Position numbers and translations under genes: made by a program. From Gemmatimonadota bacterium (GTDB lineage: Bacteria > Gemmatimonadota > Gemmatimonadetes > Longimicrobiales > Longimicrobiaceae), in contig JAIRKD010000048.1 of assembly GCA_031260285.1 (NCBI GenBank), forward strand, positions 1 to 37,062: a stretch of DNA of 37,062 nucleotides, read 5' to 3'. A model generated the notes under the pieces. That model was not told the DNA's origin and made no database searches. It was given only the letters and a program-made list of their open reading frames with translations. This document shows positions 1-7,491 of the stretch, in pieces (position 1 is the stretch's first letter; every line of letters begins with the position of its first letter).

Positions 1-797
1 TCCGTGCCCCCCACCAGCCGCAGACGGATGATGATCCTGTCTCCGAAGCGCTGTTCTGTGAACTCCTCGGTGATTCCTTCCGCGACAAACGGTCCGTAGC
101 CGATCTGCCGGACCCGGTCTTCCGTAAGCGCCTCGATATCCACAATTCCGGCGAGGATATCGTTCGCCCGGTCGGGATCATCCCCCTTCTGCATCGAAGC
201 CAGCACATCGCTCGCCCCGGCGGGAAGGTTGGTGTACTCCAGGAGCCATTTCGGATCCTCATGGCAGAGGTTGTTCGCGACCCGGTCCATCGCGATCCGC
301 ATCGCCTCATCGTCGCTCAGAACGACATAGCGTTCACGGCCCCGGTCGAACACCACCTCGCCGTTCACCCCGACTCCCGCAAAGACAACCGCGCCGGTCC
401 GCTCTTCGAGGAACTGCTCCAGCGCCTCCTGGTGCTCCGTGATCCGGGTTGTGTAGCTGGCGAACCCTTCCGCGGCGGAGGAGAGGAACGCCTGCACACG
501 GGGGTCGTTCAGCGCGCTCCCCTCATGCATCGAATCCAGCCAGGCCCTCCGGTAGTTCTCCCGGACAGCCCCCTCTTTCAGCGCCCGGTCGATCACGTAC
601 TCCATATACGAATCGGAGGTGAACCTGCGCGCCTCCGTCCGGTCTGAGCTGCCGGCGATCGAATCCGCGGTGTCGAGTACCAGCTGCAGCGCCGCTTCCC
701 GCGCAATCGCGATCGCCTCAGCCAGCCGCCGGTTGGAAAGGCTCGCCAGAGGAGCGGAGAGAAGCCGGAGACTTTCCTTATCGCAGAGAACGCACAT
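1..797 (-). CDS. Hypothetical protein, C-terminus cut off by the window edge
   Basis: Reading leftward from an ATG at 797, an uninterrupted frame runs off the window (265 codons seen). An in-frame TGA lies directly before this ATG, so the start cannot be further upstream. The protein begins MCVLCDKES, a CxxC pair at residues 2-5, followed by a helical, charged region (RRLAEAIAIAREAALQ) and then an alpha/beta-looking part (GAVVFAGVGVNGEVVFDRG near residue 135-155). Codon usage is like the neighbouring genes (GC-rich third positions), which supports real coding. I do not recognise the family. It is divergent from the aroF operon, with a 338-nt gap between them. No signal peptide or membrane helix is visible. 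The CxxC could bind metal or be redox-active, but two cysteines alone do not establish that. Confidence 0.7.
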   Translation of the reverse strand, partial: MCVLCDKESLRLLSAPLASLSNRRLAEAIAIAREAALQLVLDTADSIAGSSDRTEARRFTSDSYMEYVIDRALKEGAVRENYRRAWLDSMHEGSALNDPRVQAFLSSAAEGFASYTTRITEHQEALEQFLEERTGAVVFAGVGVNGEVVFDRGRERYVVLSDDEAMRIAMDRVANNLCHEDPKWLLEYTNLPAGASDVLASMQKGDDPDRANDILAGIVDIEALTEDRVRQIGYGPFVAEGITEEFTEQRFGDRIIIRLRLVGGT

Positions 798-936
798 TCA
801 GACCAGTAGGATCGCCTGGTGATTCAAAAGATTTTAAACCGGACACAGCCACCACGAGCCGGACAAAGTCCTGTACACCGGATTCCCGGCAGGGGTCGCG
901 TATCTTTCGGGTGTATGGAAAGCGACTTCAAAACGC

Positions 937-965
937 TTGACGCCTTCCCGACCCGAACCTAGCTT
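937..965 (+). promoter_or_regulatory. Candidate promoter of the aroF operon
   Basis: TTGACG at 937-942 and TAGCTT at 960-965 are separated by 17 nt. The -35 box matches five of six consensus positions; the -10 box is weak. Transcription would start near 972-974, giving a leader of about 160 nt that contains the terminator hairpin. Confidence 0.45.
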
Positions 966-1081
966 TGCGCACCATGATAGAGTAACGCGCTCCTGTCCGG
1001 GCCGCCGCTGTTCCGCGGCTCTTCAGGGGCCGGGGTTGGCGGTACGCGCGCGGAGACGCGGGCGGTTCCCGGATCTGATAC

Positions 1082-1109
1082 GGCCCGTGAAAACACGGGC
1101 CTTTTTTTT
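1082..1109 (+). terminator. Leader terminator before aroF (candidate attenuator)
   Basis: GGCCCGTG (1082-1089), loop AAAA, CACGGGCC (1094-1101), then eight T (1102-1109): a textbook intrinsic terminator. It lies 26 nt upstream of the aroF ATG, in the aroF direction, and the upstream gene is divergent, so it is best explained as conditional termination in the operon leader. Confidence 0.75.
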
Positions 1110-1135
1110 CGCGTCCTGGTAATTGAGGGATTCGC

Positions 1136-2194
1136 ATGATCGTTGTAACCAGGCCAGGCGTAACCGAGGCGGAAGTGGACGTCATCCGCGAACGGATCGA
1201 AGCCCTGGGGTTCCGCACCCATATCTCCCGGGGAGAACACCGCACCATCATCGGCTGTATCGGTGACGAAGATCTGCTCCGGGAAGCACCGCTGCTCCAG
1301 CTTCCGGGCGTCGAATCCGTCACTCCGGTGATGAAGCCATACAAACTGGCGACAAAAGAGTTTGTCGGCGGCAGGCCGAGCCTGGTTCGGGTGGGTGACA
1401 GCGCGGCGGCGGTGGTGGGCGGAAAGGAACTGGCGATCATCGCGGGACCCTGCTCGGTTGAGAGCCGCGAGATGTTCCGCGAGACCGCCTTCGCCGTACG
1501 CGCCGCCGGCGCGGGAATGCTCCGCGGAGGTGCCTACAAACCCCGCACCTCGCCCTACGCCTTCCAGGGCCTCGGCGTTGCCGGCCTGCAGATCATGGCT
1601 GAAGTCCGCGCCGAGACCGGGATGCCGATTGTCACCGAAGTCATGGACACCCGCCAGGTCGAGGTGGTCGGAGAGTACGCGGACATGCTGCAGGTGGGTG
1701 CCCGCAACATGCAGAACTTCTCCCTGCTCTCGGAAATCGGGAAGATCCAGCGCCCGGTGCTGCTCAAGCGTGGGCTCTCCGCCACAGTGAAGGAACTGCT
1801 CATGGCGGCTGAGTACATCATGGCCCAGGGCAACCGGGATGTGATTCTCTGCGAGCGCGGCATCCGCACCTATGAGACCGCAACACGCAACACCCTGGAC
1901 ATCGGCGCGATTCCGGTGCTCAAGCGCGAGACCCATCTGCCGGTGATTGTGGACCCCAGCCATGCGGGGGGACGCGCGGATCTGGTGGCTCCGCTCTCCT
2001 TCGCCGCCATCGCGGCGGGTGCGGATGGTCTCATCGTCGAGGTTCATCCCTGCCCCGAGCAGGCGCTTTCCGACGGCGATCAGTCGCTCTCCCCGGATGC
2101 CTTCAGCAGCTTCATGCAGAGCCTCGCTCCGTTTGTCGCCGCCGCCGGCCGCACATTGAAGCCTCTTCCCTTCACCACCCCGGAGACCCGATGA
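1136..2194 (+). CDS. aroF: 3-deoxy-7-phosphoheptulonate synthase (DAHP synthase, type I beta)
   Basis: Catalyses condensation of phosphoenolpyruvate with erythrose 4-phosphate, the first step of the shikimate pathway, in the cytoplasm. The 352-residue protein has an N-terminal ferredoxin-like domain of about 75 residues ([17 protein letters not shown] to [11 protein letters not shown]), as in the Thermotoga type of enzyme where this domain mediates feedback inhibition, followed by the TIM barrel. Barrel motifs include AGPCSVE (metal-binding Cys), [10 protein letters not shown] (substrate binding), RNMQNF, LLKRG and DPSHAGG (metal-binding His). GAGGGA at 1125-1130 is a good ribosome-binding site for the ATG at 1136. 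The stop overlaps the chorismate mutase ATG by four bases (ATGA). Feedback by Phe or Tyr is likely from the domain layout, but the effector cannot be read from the sequence. Confidence 0.96.
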   Translation: MIVVTRPGVTEAEVDVIRERIEALGFRTHISRGEHRTIIGCIGDEDLLREAPLLQLPGVESVTPVMKPYKLATKEFVGGRPSLVRVGDSAAAVVGGKELAIIAGPCSVESREMFRETAFAVRAAGAGMLRGGAYKPRTSPYAFQGLGVAGLQIMAEVRAETGMPIVTEVMDTRQVEVVGEYADMLQVGARNMQNFSLLSEIGKIQRPVLLKRGLSATVKELLMAAEYIMAQGNRDVILCERGIRTYETATRNTLDIGAIPVLKRETHLPVIVDPSHAGGRADLVAPLSFAAIAAGADGLIVEVHPCPEQALSDGDQSLSPDAFSSFMQSLAPFVAAAGRTLKPLPFTTPETR

Positions 2195-2487
2195 GCGACC
2201 AGATCCCGGAGAGCGTCACCGCTGAACTGCTCGGCATTCGTGACGAGATTGAGCGAATCGATCGGGCGATCATTGAACTGATCGGAGATCGCGTGCGCCT
2301 CGCGCAGCGCGTAGGGGGTGTGAAACGGGCTGCGGGACTGCCCACACTGGACCCTCCCCGGGAGGCGGCGGTGGTCCGGCGCGCGGGTGCGCTCGCCCGA
2401 GATGCGGGGCTGGCTGATGAGGAGATCCGGTACATCTTCTGGCACATCATCGGCCTCTCCCGCCGCATGCAGATGGATGCGCGATAA
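2191..2487 (+). CDS. aroQ: Chorismate mutase, AroQ class
   Basis: Converts chorismate to prephenate. The 98-residue all-helical protein matches the monofunctional AroQ fold. Residues aligning with the E. coli active site are present with correct spacing: Arg17 (LGIRDEIERID), Arg34, Lys45 (GGVK) and Arg57 (PPREAAV), equivalent to Arg11, Arg28, Lys39 and Arg51 of the E. coli domain. The ATG overlaps the aroF stop codon, so translation is probably coupled. Fusions or close pairings of this mutase with type I beta DAHP synthase are known, and the mutase can act as a regulatory partner. Here they are separate but overlapping genes. No prephenate dehydratase follows; tyrA comes next, so this operon points toward tyrosine. 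Confidence 0.93.
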   Translation: MSDQIPESVTAELLGIRDEIERIDRAIIELIGDRVRLAQRVGGVKRAAGLPTLDPPREAAVVRRAGALARDAGLADEEIRYIFWHIIGLSRRMQMDAR

Positions 2488-2551
2488 GCAGGGATGGCAA
2501 CCCGCAACAACCCTTGCAGAGCGGGGGAAAACGCTCTGACATGACCAACAC

Positions 2552-3385
2552 ATGAAGGAATCTCCCCGCTCCACAGCGATCATCGGTCTGGGCCTCATGG
2601 GCGGATCTCTCGCCCGGGATCTGGCCGCCGCCGGTGTCCGGATCTCTGCTTCTGACCGGGATCGCAATGTTGTTGAAGCCGCGATAAACGCTGGAATCGT
2701 CACGGAGTCGCTCGATGAATCACTGCGGGGAGTCTCCACCGCGGAGCTTATCGTCATCGCCACACCGGTTGATTCCGCGCTGGAGGCGCTGGACGCAATC
2801 GCAGAACATGCAGCCCCTGACGCGGTAATCACCGATGTCGGCAGCGTCAAACGATCCATCGAGGCCAGGGCTCTGAAGCTCGGGATGGGAGCGCGGTTTG
2901 CCGGTTCTCACCCACTGGCTGGAGACCACCGGTCGGGATGGGGTGCAGCCCGGGATTCGCTGTATGCAGGGGCTCCGGTTTTTGTCTGTCCCACGGTGGA
3001 GACAACTCCCGAGGCGCTCCAGGTAGTCAGGACGCTCTGGGGGCAGGTCGGCGCGGTTGTCGAAGAGATTGACGCCGCTGATCACGATCACCGGATGGCG
3101 TGGATGAGCCATCTCCCCCAGATCGTGTCCACCGCGCTCGCCAATGCACTCTCCCGCTCGGACTACACGGCGGAGCAGCTCGGCCCCGGGGGACGCGACA
3201 CCACCCGCCTCGCCGCCAGTTCACCCGATCTCTGGGCAGCGATCAGTTCTGCCAACGCGGATTATATCCGCGACGCGCTGGATGACCTCGGAGCCGCTGT
3301 AAACGCCTTCCGCAATGCGCTGGACCGGGCTGACACAGAAGAGCTCCGCGCCCTGTTTGATCAGGCGCGCCGCTGGCGTTCCTGA
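2552..3385 (+). CDS. tyrA: Prephenate (or arogenate) dehydrogenase
   Basis: Oxidative decarboxylation of prephenate (or arogenate) in tyrosine synthesis, using NAD(P). The 277-residue protein opens with a Rossmann motif (IIGLGLMGGSLARDL, about residues 10-24), then shows the family motifs DVGSVK, GSHPLAGDHRSGW and a helical C-terminal domain with SHLPQ containing the catalytic-type His. Substrate preference cannot be decided by eye. The gene lies 64 nt after the mutase. That gap contains a small hairpin (AGAGCG / CGCTCT, about 2517-2536) and a four-codon ORF starting at 2541 whose TGA overlaps the tyrA ATG, so coupled initiation is possible; the ATG at 2552 lacks a strong Shine-Dalgarno sequence. 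A strong terminator follows the gene. Confidence 0.94.
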   Translation: MKESPRSTAIIGLGLMGGSLARDLAAAGVRISASDRDRNVVEAAINAGIVTESLDESLRGVSTAELIVIATPVDSALEALDAIAEHAAPDAVITDVGSVKRSIEARALKLGMGARFAGSHPLAGDHRSGWGAARDSLYAGAPVFVCPTVETTPEALQVVRTLWGQVGAVVEEIDAADHDHRMAWMSHLPQIVSTALANALSRSDYTAEQLGPGGRDTTRLAASSPDLWAAISSANADYIRDALDDLGAAVNAFRNALDRADTEELRALFDQARRWRS

Positions 3386-3405
3386 AACACGGGGTCCTGT
3401 AACAG

Positions 3406-3439
3406 AAGAGCGCCGGGGTCAGGCACCCGGCGCTCTTTT
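3406..3439 (+). terminator. Terminator of the aroF-aroQ-tyrA operon
   Basis: GAGCGCCGGG (3408-3417) pairs perfectly with CCCGGCGCTC (3426-3435); the loop is eight bases, flanked by AA and TTTT. It lies 20 nt after the tyrA stop. Confidence 0.85.
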
Positions 3440-3943
3440 CCTTCTTTACTGATTTTTCTTCAGGAATTCCTTTTTACTGAATTCCTTTTTACAGATTCCC
3501 GTCTGCAGATCCATTTTATGCACTCTGGCGGTAGCTGGCAGACCGGCCCGTACCGCCCCCGCGCCTCAGCCGTGCCCACCCGGAGAGGACTCCAAGAGTC
3601 AGAGGTGGGGGAAATGTCGGCATTCTCGAACGCGGGAACGGCCGGCAGCCGTATCTTCCAGTAATCTTCTCTCAAGTAATATTCCGCTGATATTCCGGAT
3701 CTCCCCGGCGGTCCTTTCCGAAGCTCTTCTGAAGTTCCCGGAACTTCTTTATCCGGGAGTGATCCCAGGCATCCGCTTTCAGGTATTCCTCCGGCGCCTC
3801 CCTTCAGTAATCATCCGATAACCGGGTTCCGGCGCGCCCCGGTCCGCAGAGTTTTCAGTACGGTTATATATCGTTTTCCGATAACGACTCAGGCGTGAAT
3901 CATGCGTTTCTGAACGGACCAACTGTCAACCGCCCAGAGGGCC
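3440..3943. other. Intergenic region with a 15-bp tandem repeat; no gene seen
   Basis: About 500 nt without a credible gene. GAATTCCTTTTTAC occurs twice in tandem (about 3464-3493, period 15). The rest is mixed, more AT-rich than the genes, with a possible promoter-like TATATC near 3866-3873 ahead of the small membrane protein gene. A short minus-strand frame across the repeat (3460-3675) looks like a by-product of the repeat. Confidence 0.5.
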
Positions 3944-4297
3944 ATGAGATCCACAACCCGTTTTACAGACTGGGCTTACCTGCTCGCGGCAGCGTTTTCC
4001 ATCGCCCTGCTGGTCCTTGCGATCGTTTTCTTCTGGCGACCCGCGGGATCGGGCCATCTGGCGCCGAGCTGGTGGATGGCGGTGGTCATGGGCGTACTCT
4101 TCTTCATGGTGCTCGGTCTCGGATACAACCGGAAGAGAACCAGAACCCACGCGGCGCTTCATCAGGCGCTGGCGGAAACGCGTGCGGAGATCGCCGCGGA
4201 AAAGCGCTCACAGGCAAAACCTGCCCCACCCCCGTCATCCCGAGGGAAGACGAACCCGCCGCCGGACCGGAAGGGAAAGAAGAGTTCCGGGAACTGA
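3944..4297 (+). CDS. Small two-helix membrane protein, unknown function
   Basis: A 117-residue protein with two clear membrane segments (about residues 10-32, WAYLLAAAFSIALLVLAIVF, and 43-60, WWMAVVMGVLFFMVLGLG), followed by a basic, Lys/Arg/Pro-rich tail of about 50 residues that should be cytoplasmic. The tail starts with a short amphipathic helix (THAALHQALAETRAEIAAEK). AGAGGG lies just upstream of the ATG. No family recognised. It precedes the sigma factor gene, but that gene has its own promoter, so a functional link is not shown. Confidence 0.65.
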   Translation: MRSTTRFTDWAYLLAAAFSIALLVLAIVFFWRPAGSGHLAPSWWMAVVMGVLFFMVLGLGYNRKRTRTHAALHQALAETRAEIAAEKRSQAKPAPPPSSRGKTNPPPDRKGKKSSGN

Positions 4298-4472
4298 GTC
4301 TCCGCTCCCCGGCGCTTTCCGGAGAGGCTTCCAGCTGAGGGAAAGCCCGACCACAAACACCCTTCCGGCGAGAGAATTCAACCGCGGACCCGACCCGGGA
4401 AACGGGCATGGGCGAGAAAGGGAAGCATGCCCTATCAGCTTCCGCCGCTGCGGGTTCCGCATATCGCAGCCC

Positions 4473-4501
4473 TCGACAGGGAGCGACATTTTCTCTATAT
4501 T
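4473..4501 (+). promoter_or_regulatory. Strong promoter of the ECF sigma factor gene
   Basis: TCGACA (4473-4478), 17-nt spacer, TATATT (4496-4501); both boxes match five of six consensus bases. The expected start of transcription (about 4508) coincides with the ATG at 4510, eight bases after the -10 box, implying a leaderless message. Confidence 0.65.
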
Positions 4502-4509
4502 CCCTCACT

Positions 4510-5196
4510 ATGAAGATAATTACGCGCAGGTGCGATTTGACTCCTGGCCAGCGCGGGCCTTCATCTCCCGCTGGCCGCCCCCGTCATCGCTCTGAGATAC
4601 CGGTTGCGCCCATGGTTGATCTGACCGACGAGCAACTCTTCCAGCGCTACACTGACGGAGATGAGTACGGCTTCCATCTCCTGATGCAACGCTACGAGCC
4701 CCGGATTCAGGGATTCCTCCGCAAACGCCTCAACGATGAGGAGCGGGTGGAGGATCTGACGCAGGATACGTTCCTTCGCATCCACCGCGCCCGGGAAAGC
4801 TACGATCCCAGCCGGAAGTTCTCGACCTGGATTCACACCATCGCGAACAACCTGCTGAAGAACGAGTTCCGGAACCGGTCACGCCGGCGGGAAACCGTGT
4901 TTTCCGAGCTGCGTCCGGAAGCCTCCCCGGCGGGTGGGGCTTCGCGGCCGGTTGAGTTCCAGGCGGACGTGGCCGATCCGGAGCGGGAGACCTACCGGAG
5001 CGAACTGCGCGAGGCGATTGATACCGCCATTGAACGGATGGATGAGCACCACCGGATTCCGTTTGTTATGCGGGAAGTGGAAGATCTTTCCTACGAGGAG
5101 ATCGCGGACGCCATCGGAATTCCGGTCGGAACGGTGAAGAGCCGGCTCAACCGGGCCCGTAACTCCTTCCGGAGCCTGCTGCCGGTTCCTGTCTGA
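4510..5196 (+). CDS. RNA polymerase ECF-type sigma factor
   Basis: Directs RNA polymerase to a set of promoters, normally in response to envelope or stress signals. Sigma region 2 is visible from about residue 40 of this model (LFQRYTDGDEYGFHLLMQRY ... DLTQDTFLRIHRARESYD ... FSTWIHTIANNLLKNEFR) and region 4 near the end (LSYEEIADAIGIPVGTVKSR, a helix-turn-helix). The start is ambiguous. The ATG at 4510 sits right at the predicted transcription start; the ATG at 4612 begins exactly where homology to the family begins and would leave a 100-nt leader with a poor ribosome-binding site. The extra 34 residues look unstructured. No anti-sigma factor gene is adjacent; the next gene encodes an outer-membrane protein. 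A strong terminator follows. Confidence 0.92.
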   Translation: MKIITRRCDLTPGQRGPSSPAGRPRHRSEIPVAPMVDLTDEQLFQRYTDGDEYGFHLLMQRYEPRIQGFLRKRLNDEERVEDLTQDTFLRIHRARESYDPSRKFSTWIHTIANNLLKNEFRNRSRRRETVFSELRPEASPAGGASRPVEFQADVADPERETYRSELREAIDTAIERMDEHHRIPFVMREVEDLSYEEIADAIGIPVGTVKSRLNRARNSFRSLLPVPV

Positions 5197-5226
5197 CCAT
5201 ACGCGGCGCGATCCTGCCGCTTCGGC

Positions 5227-5260
5227 CCCCGCTTCCCCTCCCGGGGAGCGGGGTTTTTTT
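5227..5260 (+). terminator. Terminator of the sigma factor gene
   Basis: CCCCGCTTCCCC (5227-5238) pairs with GGGGAGCGGGG (5243-5253) with one bulged T and loop TCCC, followed by seven T (5254-5260). It lies 30 nt after the stop codon. Confidence 0.9.
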
Positions 5261-5327
5261 GGCGATTTACCTCTGTCCACAGCCAATCATTCGCGGCCGT
5301 ATGGGGAAAACCATTCGTTCGCGCCGC

Positions 5328-5352
5328 AGGGGCGGGTTTGAAACCCGCCCCT
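5328..5352. repeat. Palindromic repeat, family A (GGTTTGAAACC core)
   Basis: AGGGGCGGGTTT, a central G, then the exact reverse complement: a 12-bp perfect hairpin. Similar units lie at 16606, 25598 and 33180. All four are intergenic, downstream of a stop codon. Confidence 0.85.
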
Positions 5353-5460
5353 ACGCCGGGGATCAATACCATCAACCTTCCAACAGACCGCAACCGGCAT
5401 TTTTTCTGCGCAACAGCCCTTCCTGAAGTCCAGCATCTGTTCATGCAGTATCGGAGGACC

Positions 5461-6339
5461 ATGTTGTTCCCAGTTGATGGCTCAGGCGACCCCATCCGCG
5501 CGACCGCAGCGAGGGGAAGAAACAGGCTTCCGCTTCTGCTGGTGGTGGCACTTCTCCCTGGGCTGCTCCTTGCTCATCCCGCCTCCGCGCAGCTCCGCCC
5601 CTGGGAACCTTTCGACTGGTCCCTCTTTGATGAGGGCAGGGTGAGTATCGCCATGGGCACATCCGTTCTGGCGGACCAGCGCGCCTCTCTCGCCGGAACG
5701 CAGGGGCTGCTCATCGAGGCAGGGATGTTCTCCGGCGGGGTCCGGATCGACAGGGTCGGGGTTGAGGCGGCGGGAACGCTCTACCGGCAGTTCCGGGAGC
5801 GGACGGTATTTGCGGCCCCCTCCGGCGGAGCGGAGGAACGCCCGATCGGAACCCGGCATGACGCTGGTGACTACCGGATCTCCACCGGGATTGCGCTCAC
5901 CAGACCCGACCGGAGAGCCACGTTTCTCCTTCGCTTCGGGTCGCGGCTTCCAACAACGGATAACCGGGTCGGACTTGAGCGTGACGCCATCGACTTCTTT
6001 GCCACCTTCGGCGCCCGGATAACCGCAGGACCCGCCCGCGCCTTCGGGGAGCTCGGAGTGGGGATCCATGGCACCCGGATCGAGACCTTCGAGCAGTCCG
6101 ACCTTCTGATCTATATGCTGGGAGTTGAATCCCGTACGGGGCTGGTGCGTCCGGGGGTTGTCTTCCTCGGCCAGACGATCAGCCGTTCCCTCTGGTTCCG
6201 CGGCACGGAACCTCTCTCCGAGGTACGCCTGAAGGTGGATGCCGGGGGCGGCCTCTCACTACGGCTGGAAGCGATCCACGGTCTCGCGGAGTTCAGCCCC
6301 GGGAACGGGATTTCCGCGTCTCTGCTGGCGACGTTCTGA
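5461..6339 (+). CDS. Predicted outer-membrane beta-barrel protein
   Basis: A 292-residue protein with an N-terminal signal peptide: basic RGRNR, hydrophobic core LPLLLVVALLPGLLLA, then a signal peptidase I-type site around HPASAQ. The mature part is rich in alternating hydrophobic and polar strands (DYRISTGIALTR, RATFLLRFGSR, VDAGGGLSLRLEAIHG) and ends in the aromatic residue Phe (SASLLATF), typical of a barrel recognised by the BAM complex. No named family is recognised. The start is uncertain: GGAGG at 5454-5458 lies 2 nt before the ATG at 5461 and six before a TTG at 5464; an in-frame ATG at 5443 has no such site. It stands alone between two transcription units. Confidence 0.72.
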   Translation: MLFPVDGSGDPIRATAARGRNRLPLLLVVALLPGLLLAHPASAQLRPWEPFDWSLFDEGRVSIAMGTSVLADQRASLAGTQGLLIEAGMFSGGVRIDRVGVEAAGTLYRQFRERTVFAAPSGGAEERPIGTRHDAGDYRISTGIALTRPDRRATFLLRFGSRLPTTDNRVGLERDAIDFFATFGARITAGPARAFGELGVGIHGTRIETFEQSDLLIYMLGVESRTGLVRPGVVFLGQTISRSLWFRGTEPLSEVRLKVDAGGGLSLRLEAIHGLAEFSPGNGISASLLATF

Positions 6340-6413
6340 ACGCCTGCGATCCAGGTCGTTCCATGCAACACTCCCGCGATCCGGCACAATTCCCGCGCTT
6401 TCCTGTTCCTGTA

Positions 6414-6428
6414 CTTTGAAATACAAAG
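6414..6428. promoter_or_regulatory. Operator-like inverted repeat CTTTG-N5-CAAAG
   Basis: CTTTG (6414-6418), AAATA, CAAAG (6424-6428), ending three bases before a TTGACA -35 box. A winged-helix regulator gene lies second in the operon, so this is the obvious candidate for its binding site (autoregulation is inferred). Confidence 0.6.
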
Positions 6429-6431
6429 CAC

Positions 6432-6460
6432 TTGACAGAAAAGCTGCGGAATGCCACTCT
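6432..6460 (+). promoter_or_regulatory. Promoter of the membrane protein - regulator operon
   Basis: A perfect TTGACA (6432-6437) is followed 17 nt later by a poor -10 sequence (CACTCT, 6455-6460), six bases before the ATG at 6467. No Shine-Dalgarno sequence precedes that ATG, so the transcript may be leaderless. Confidence 0.5.
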
Positions 6461-6466
6461 GTTTCC

Positions 6467-7075
6467 ATGGCCTCTATTCATCCGATTCGTCCACCGAAGG
6501 AAAACGTTGCGCTGCACGACCGCGCGATGGAGAACCTGCGTTTCATCCGTGAAACGATGGAGGGCGCCAGTTTTACGGCGGTCTCGGGCTGGGGACAGGT
6601 CGGCATCGGGGTCACGGCGCTTCTGGCCACGATGATTGCCTCTCTCCAGCCGACGATTCATGCCTGGACGGCGGTATGGAGCGTGGAGGCGGTGCTGGCG
6701 CTGGCGATCGGCGGAATCACGGTCGCCCGGAAGGCGCGGTCCGCGGGAATGCCGCTGCTGAACGGGCCGGGCCGGAAGCTGGCGCTGAGCATGGCTCCGC
6801 CGCTGCTGACGGGAGCGATGCTCACTCCGGTGCTGGTTGAACAGGGCATCTTCGCGCCACTTCCGGGGATGTGGCTGCTGCTCTACGGGTCGGGGGTGGT
6901 GGCCGCGGGGTCGTTCTCCGTCCGGATCGTCCCCCTGATGGGGATGGTGTTCATGGCGCTGGGGACTTTTGCGCTCCTCTCACCCATGGAATGGGGAAAT
7001 GTTCTGATGGGGATGGGGTTTGGTGTTCTTCATATTCTGTTCGGCGCCCTGATCGCCTGGAGGCATGGTGGCTGA
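6467..7075 (+). CDS. Six-helix integral membrane protein, unknown function
   Basis: A 202-residue protein. After a soluble N-terminal segment of about 35 residues (ending NLRFIRETMEGAS) come about six hydrophobic helices, roughly 36-62, 66-86, 105-125, 132-153, 155-170 and 175-197, ending in a short basic tail (WRHGG). I do not recognise a named family. It overlaps by 11 nt the following winged-helix regulator gene. A gene for a polytopic membrane protein paired with a small winged-helix regulator under an inverted-repeat operator is a recurring arrangement in environmental bacteria, usually of unknown role. The ATG at 6467 is chosen because the promoter lies immediately upstream; longer frames would start inside the preceding gene. 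Confidence 0.75.
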   Translation: MASIHPIRPPKENVALHDRAMENLRFIRETMEGASFTAVSGWGQVGIGVTALLATMIASLQPTIHAWTAVWSVEAVLALAIGGITVARKARSAGMPLLNGPGRKLALSMAPPLLTGAMLTPVLVEQGIFAPLPGMWLLLYGSGVVAAGSFSVRIVPLMGMVFMALGTFALLSPMEWGNVLMGMGFGVLHILFGALIAWRHGG

Positions 7076-7457
7076 CCGTCGTGACGGAACCAGACGTTCA
7101 CCGGAGCGCGATGCGGAAGGTGCGTTCCTGCGTGGTGAACGAGGCGGGCGGGTGGATGGCGCGCCAGCCGACTTCGACCGGCTGATCCATGAGCGGATCC
7201 GGCTCGGGATCGTAAGCGCGCTTGCGGTGAACGAACGCCTGACCTTCAGTGAGTTGAAGGCCATTGTCGGCGCCACCGACGGGAATCTGAGCGTACACGC
7301 GCGGAAGCTGGAGGAGGCGGGCTACCTGGAGTGCAACAAGGGTTTCCAGGGGCGGACTCCACGTACCGAGTACCGGCTTACCTCCCCGGGGCGCGAGGCA
7401 CTCGCGCGTTATCTGGATCATATGGAAGCGCTCATCGAAGCAGTCCGGGAATCATGA
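7065..7457 (+). CDS. Winged-helix transcriptional regulator
   Basis: A 130-residue DNA-binding protein. After about 35 low-complexity, Arg/Gly-rich residues comes one winged-helix domain: [20 protein letters not shown] (helices 1-2), the recognition helix region [20 protein letters not shown], then the wing [21 protein letters not shown]. This is the pattern of the small MarR/PadR-like 'winged helix DNA-binding' family. No ligand-binding domain is present. It overlaps the membrane protein gene, so the two are co-translated. It probably binds the CTTTG-N5-CAAAG site at 6414-6428 and controls its own operon. The start could be the ATG at 7065 or the GTG at 7068; GGAGG at 7059-7063 fits the latter better. 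Confidence 0.85.
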   Translation: MVADRRDGTRRSPERDAEGAFLRGERGGRVDGAPADFDRLIHERIRLGIVSALAVNERLTFSELKAIVGATDGNLSVHARKLEEAGYLECNKGFQGRTPRTEYRLTSPGREALARYLDHMEALIEAVRES

Positions 7458-7491
7458 CAAGCCAATCTGCCACGAAGTTCGCGGAGCGTTC

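Larger units (their letters stand above)
798..1135. other. Divergent intergenic region and aroF leader
   Basis: This 338-nt stretch separates two divergent genes and holds no convincing gene. It contains a candidate promoter (937-965), a 15-codon ORF at 915-962 (two Phe codons) and a three-codon ORF at 974-985, a GC-rich segment with several possible hairpins (990-1070), and a perfect terminator hairpin (1082-1109) 26 nt before aroF. No upstream plus-strand gene exists for that terminator to serve. Confidence 0.7.

Noticed and set aside
972-1110. T-box riboswitch in the aroF leader
   Set aside because: GGCGGTAC followed by GCGCG only partly resembles the T-box sequence, and no stem I with a specifier loop could be drawn convincingly; kept only as an attenuator of unknown type.
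959-2047. Long minus-strand open frame (362 codons) opposite aroF
   Set aside because: It is the complement of a certain gene in GC-rich DNA; the translation has no domain-like composition. Similar long antisense frames occur opposite argC (27673-28695) and argD (29913-31103).
3460-3675. Minus-strand frame of 71 codons
   Set aside because: Its C-terminus (SVKRNSVKRNS) is just the translated 15-bp tandem repeat, and it lacks a ribosome-binding site.
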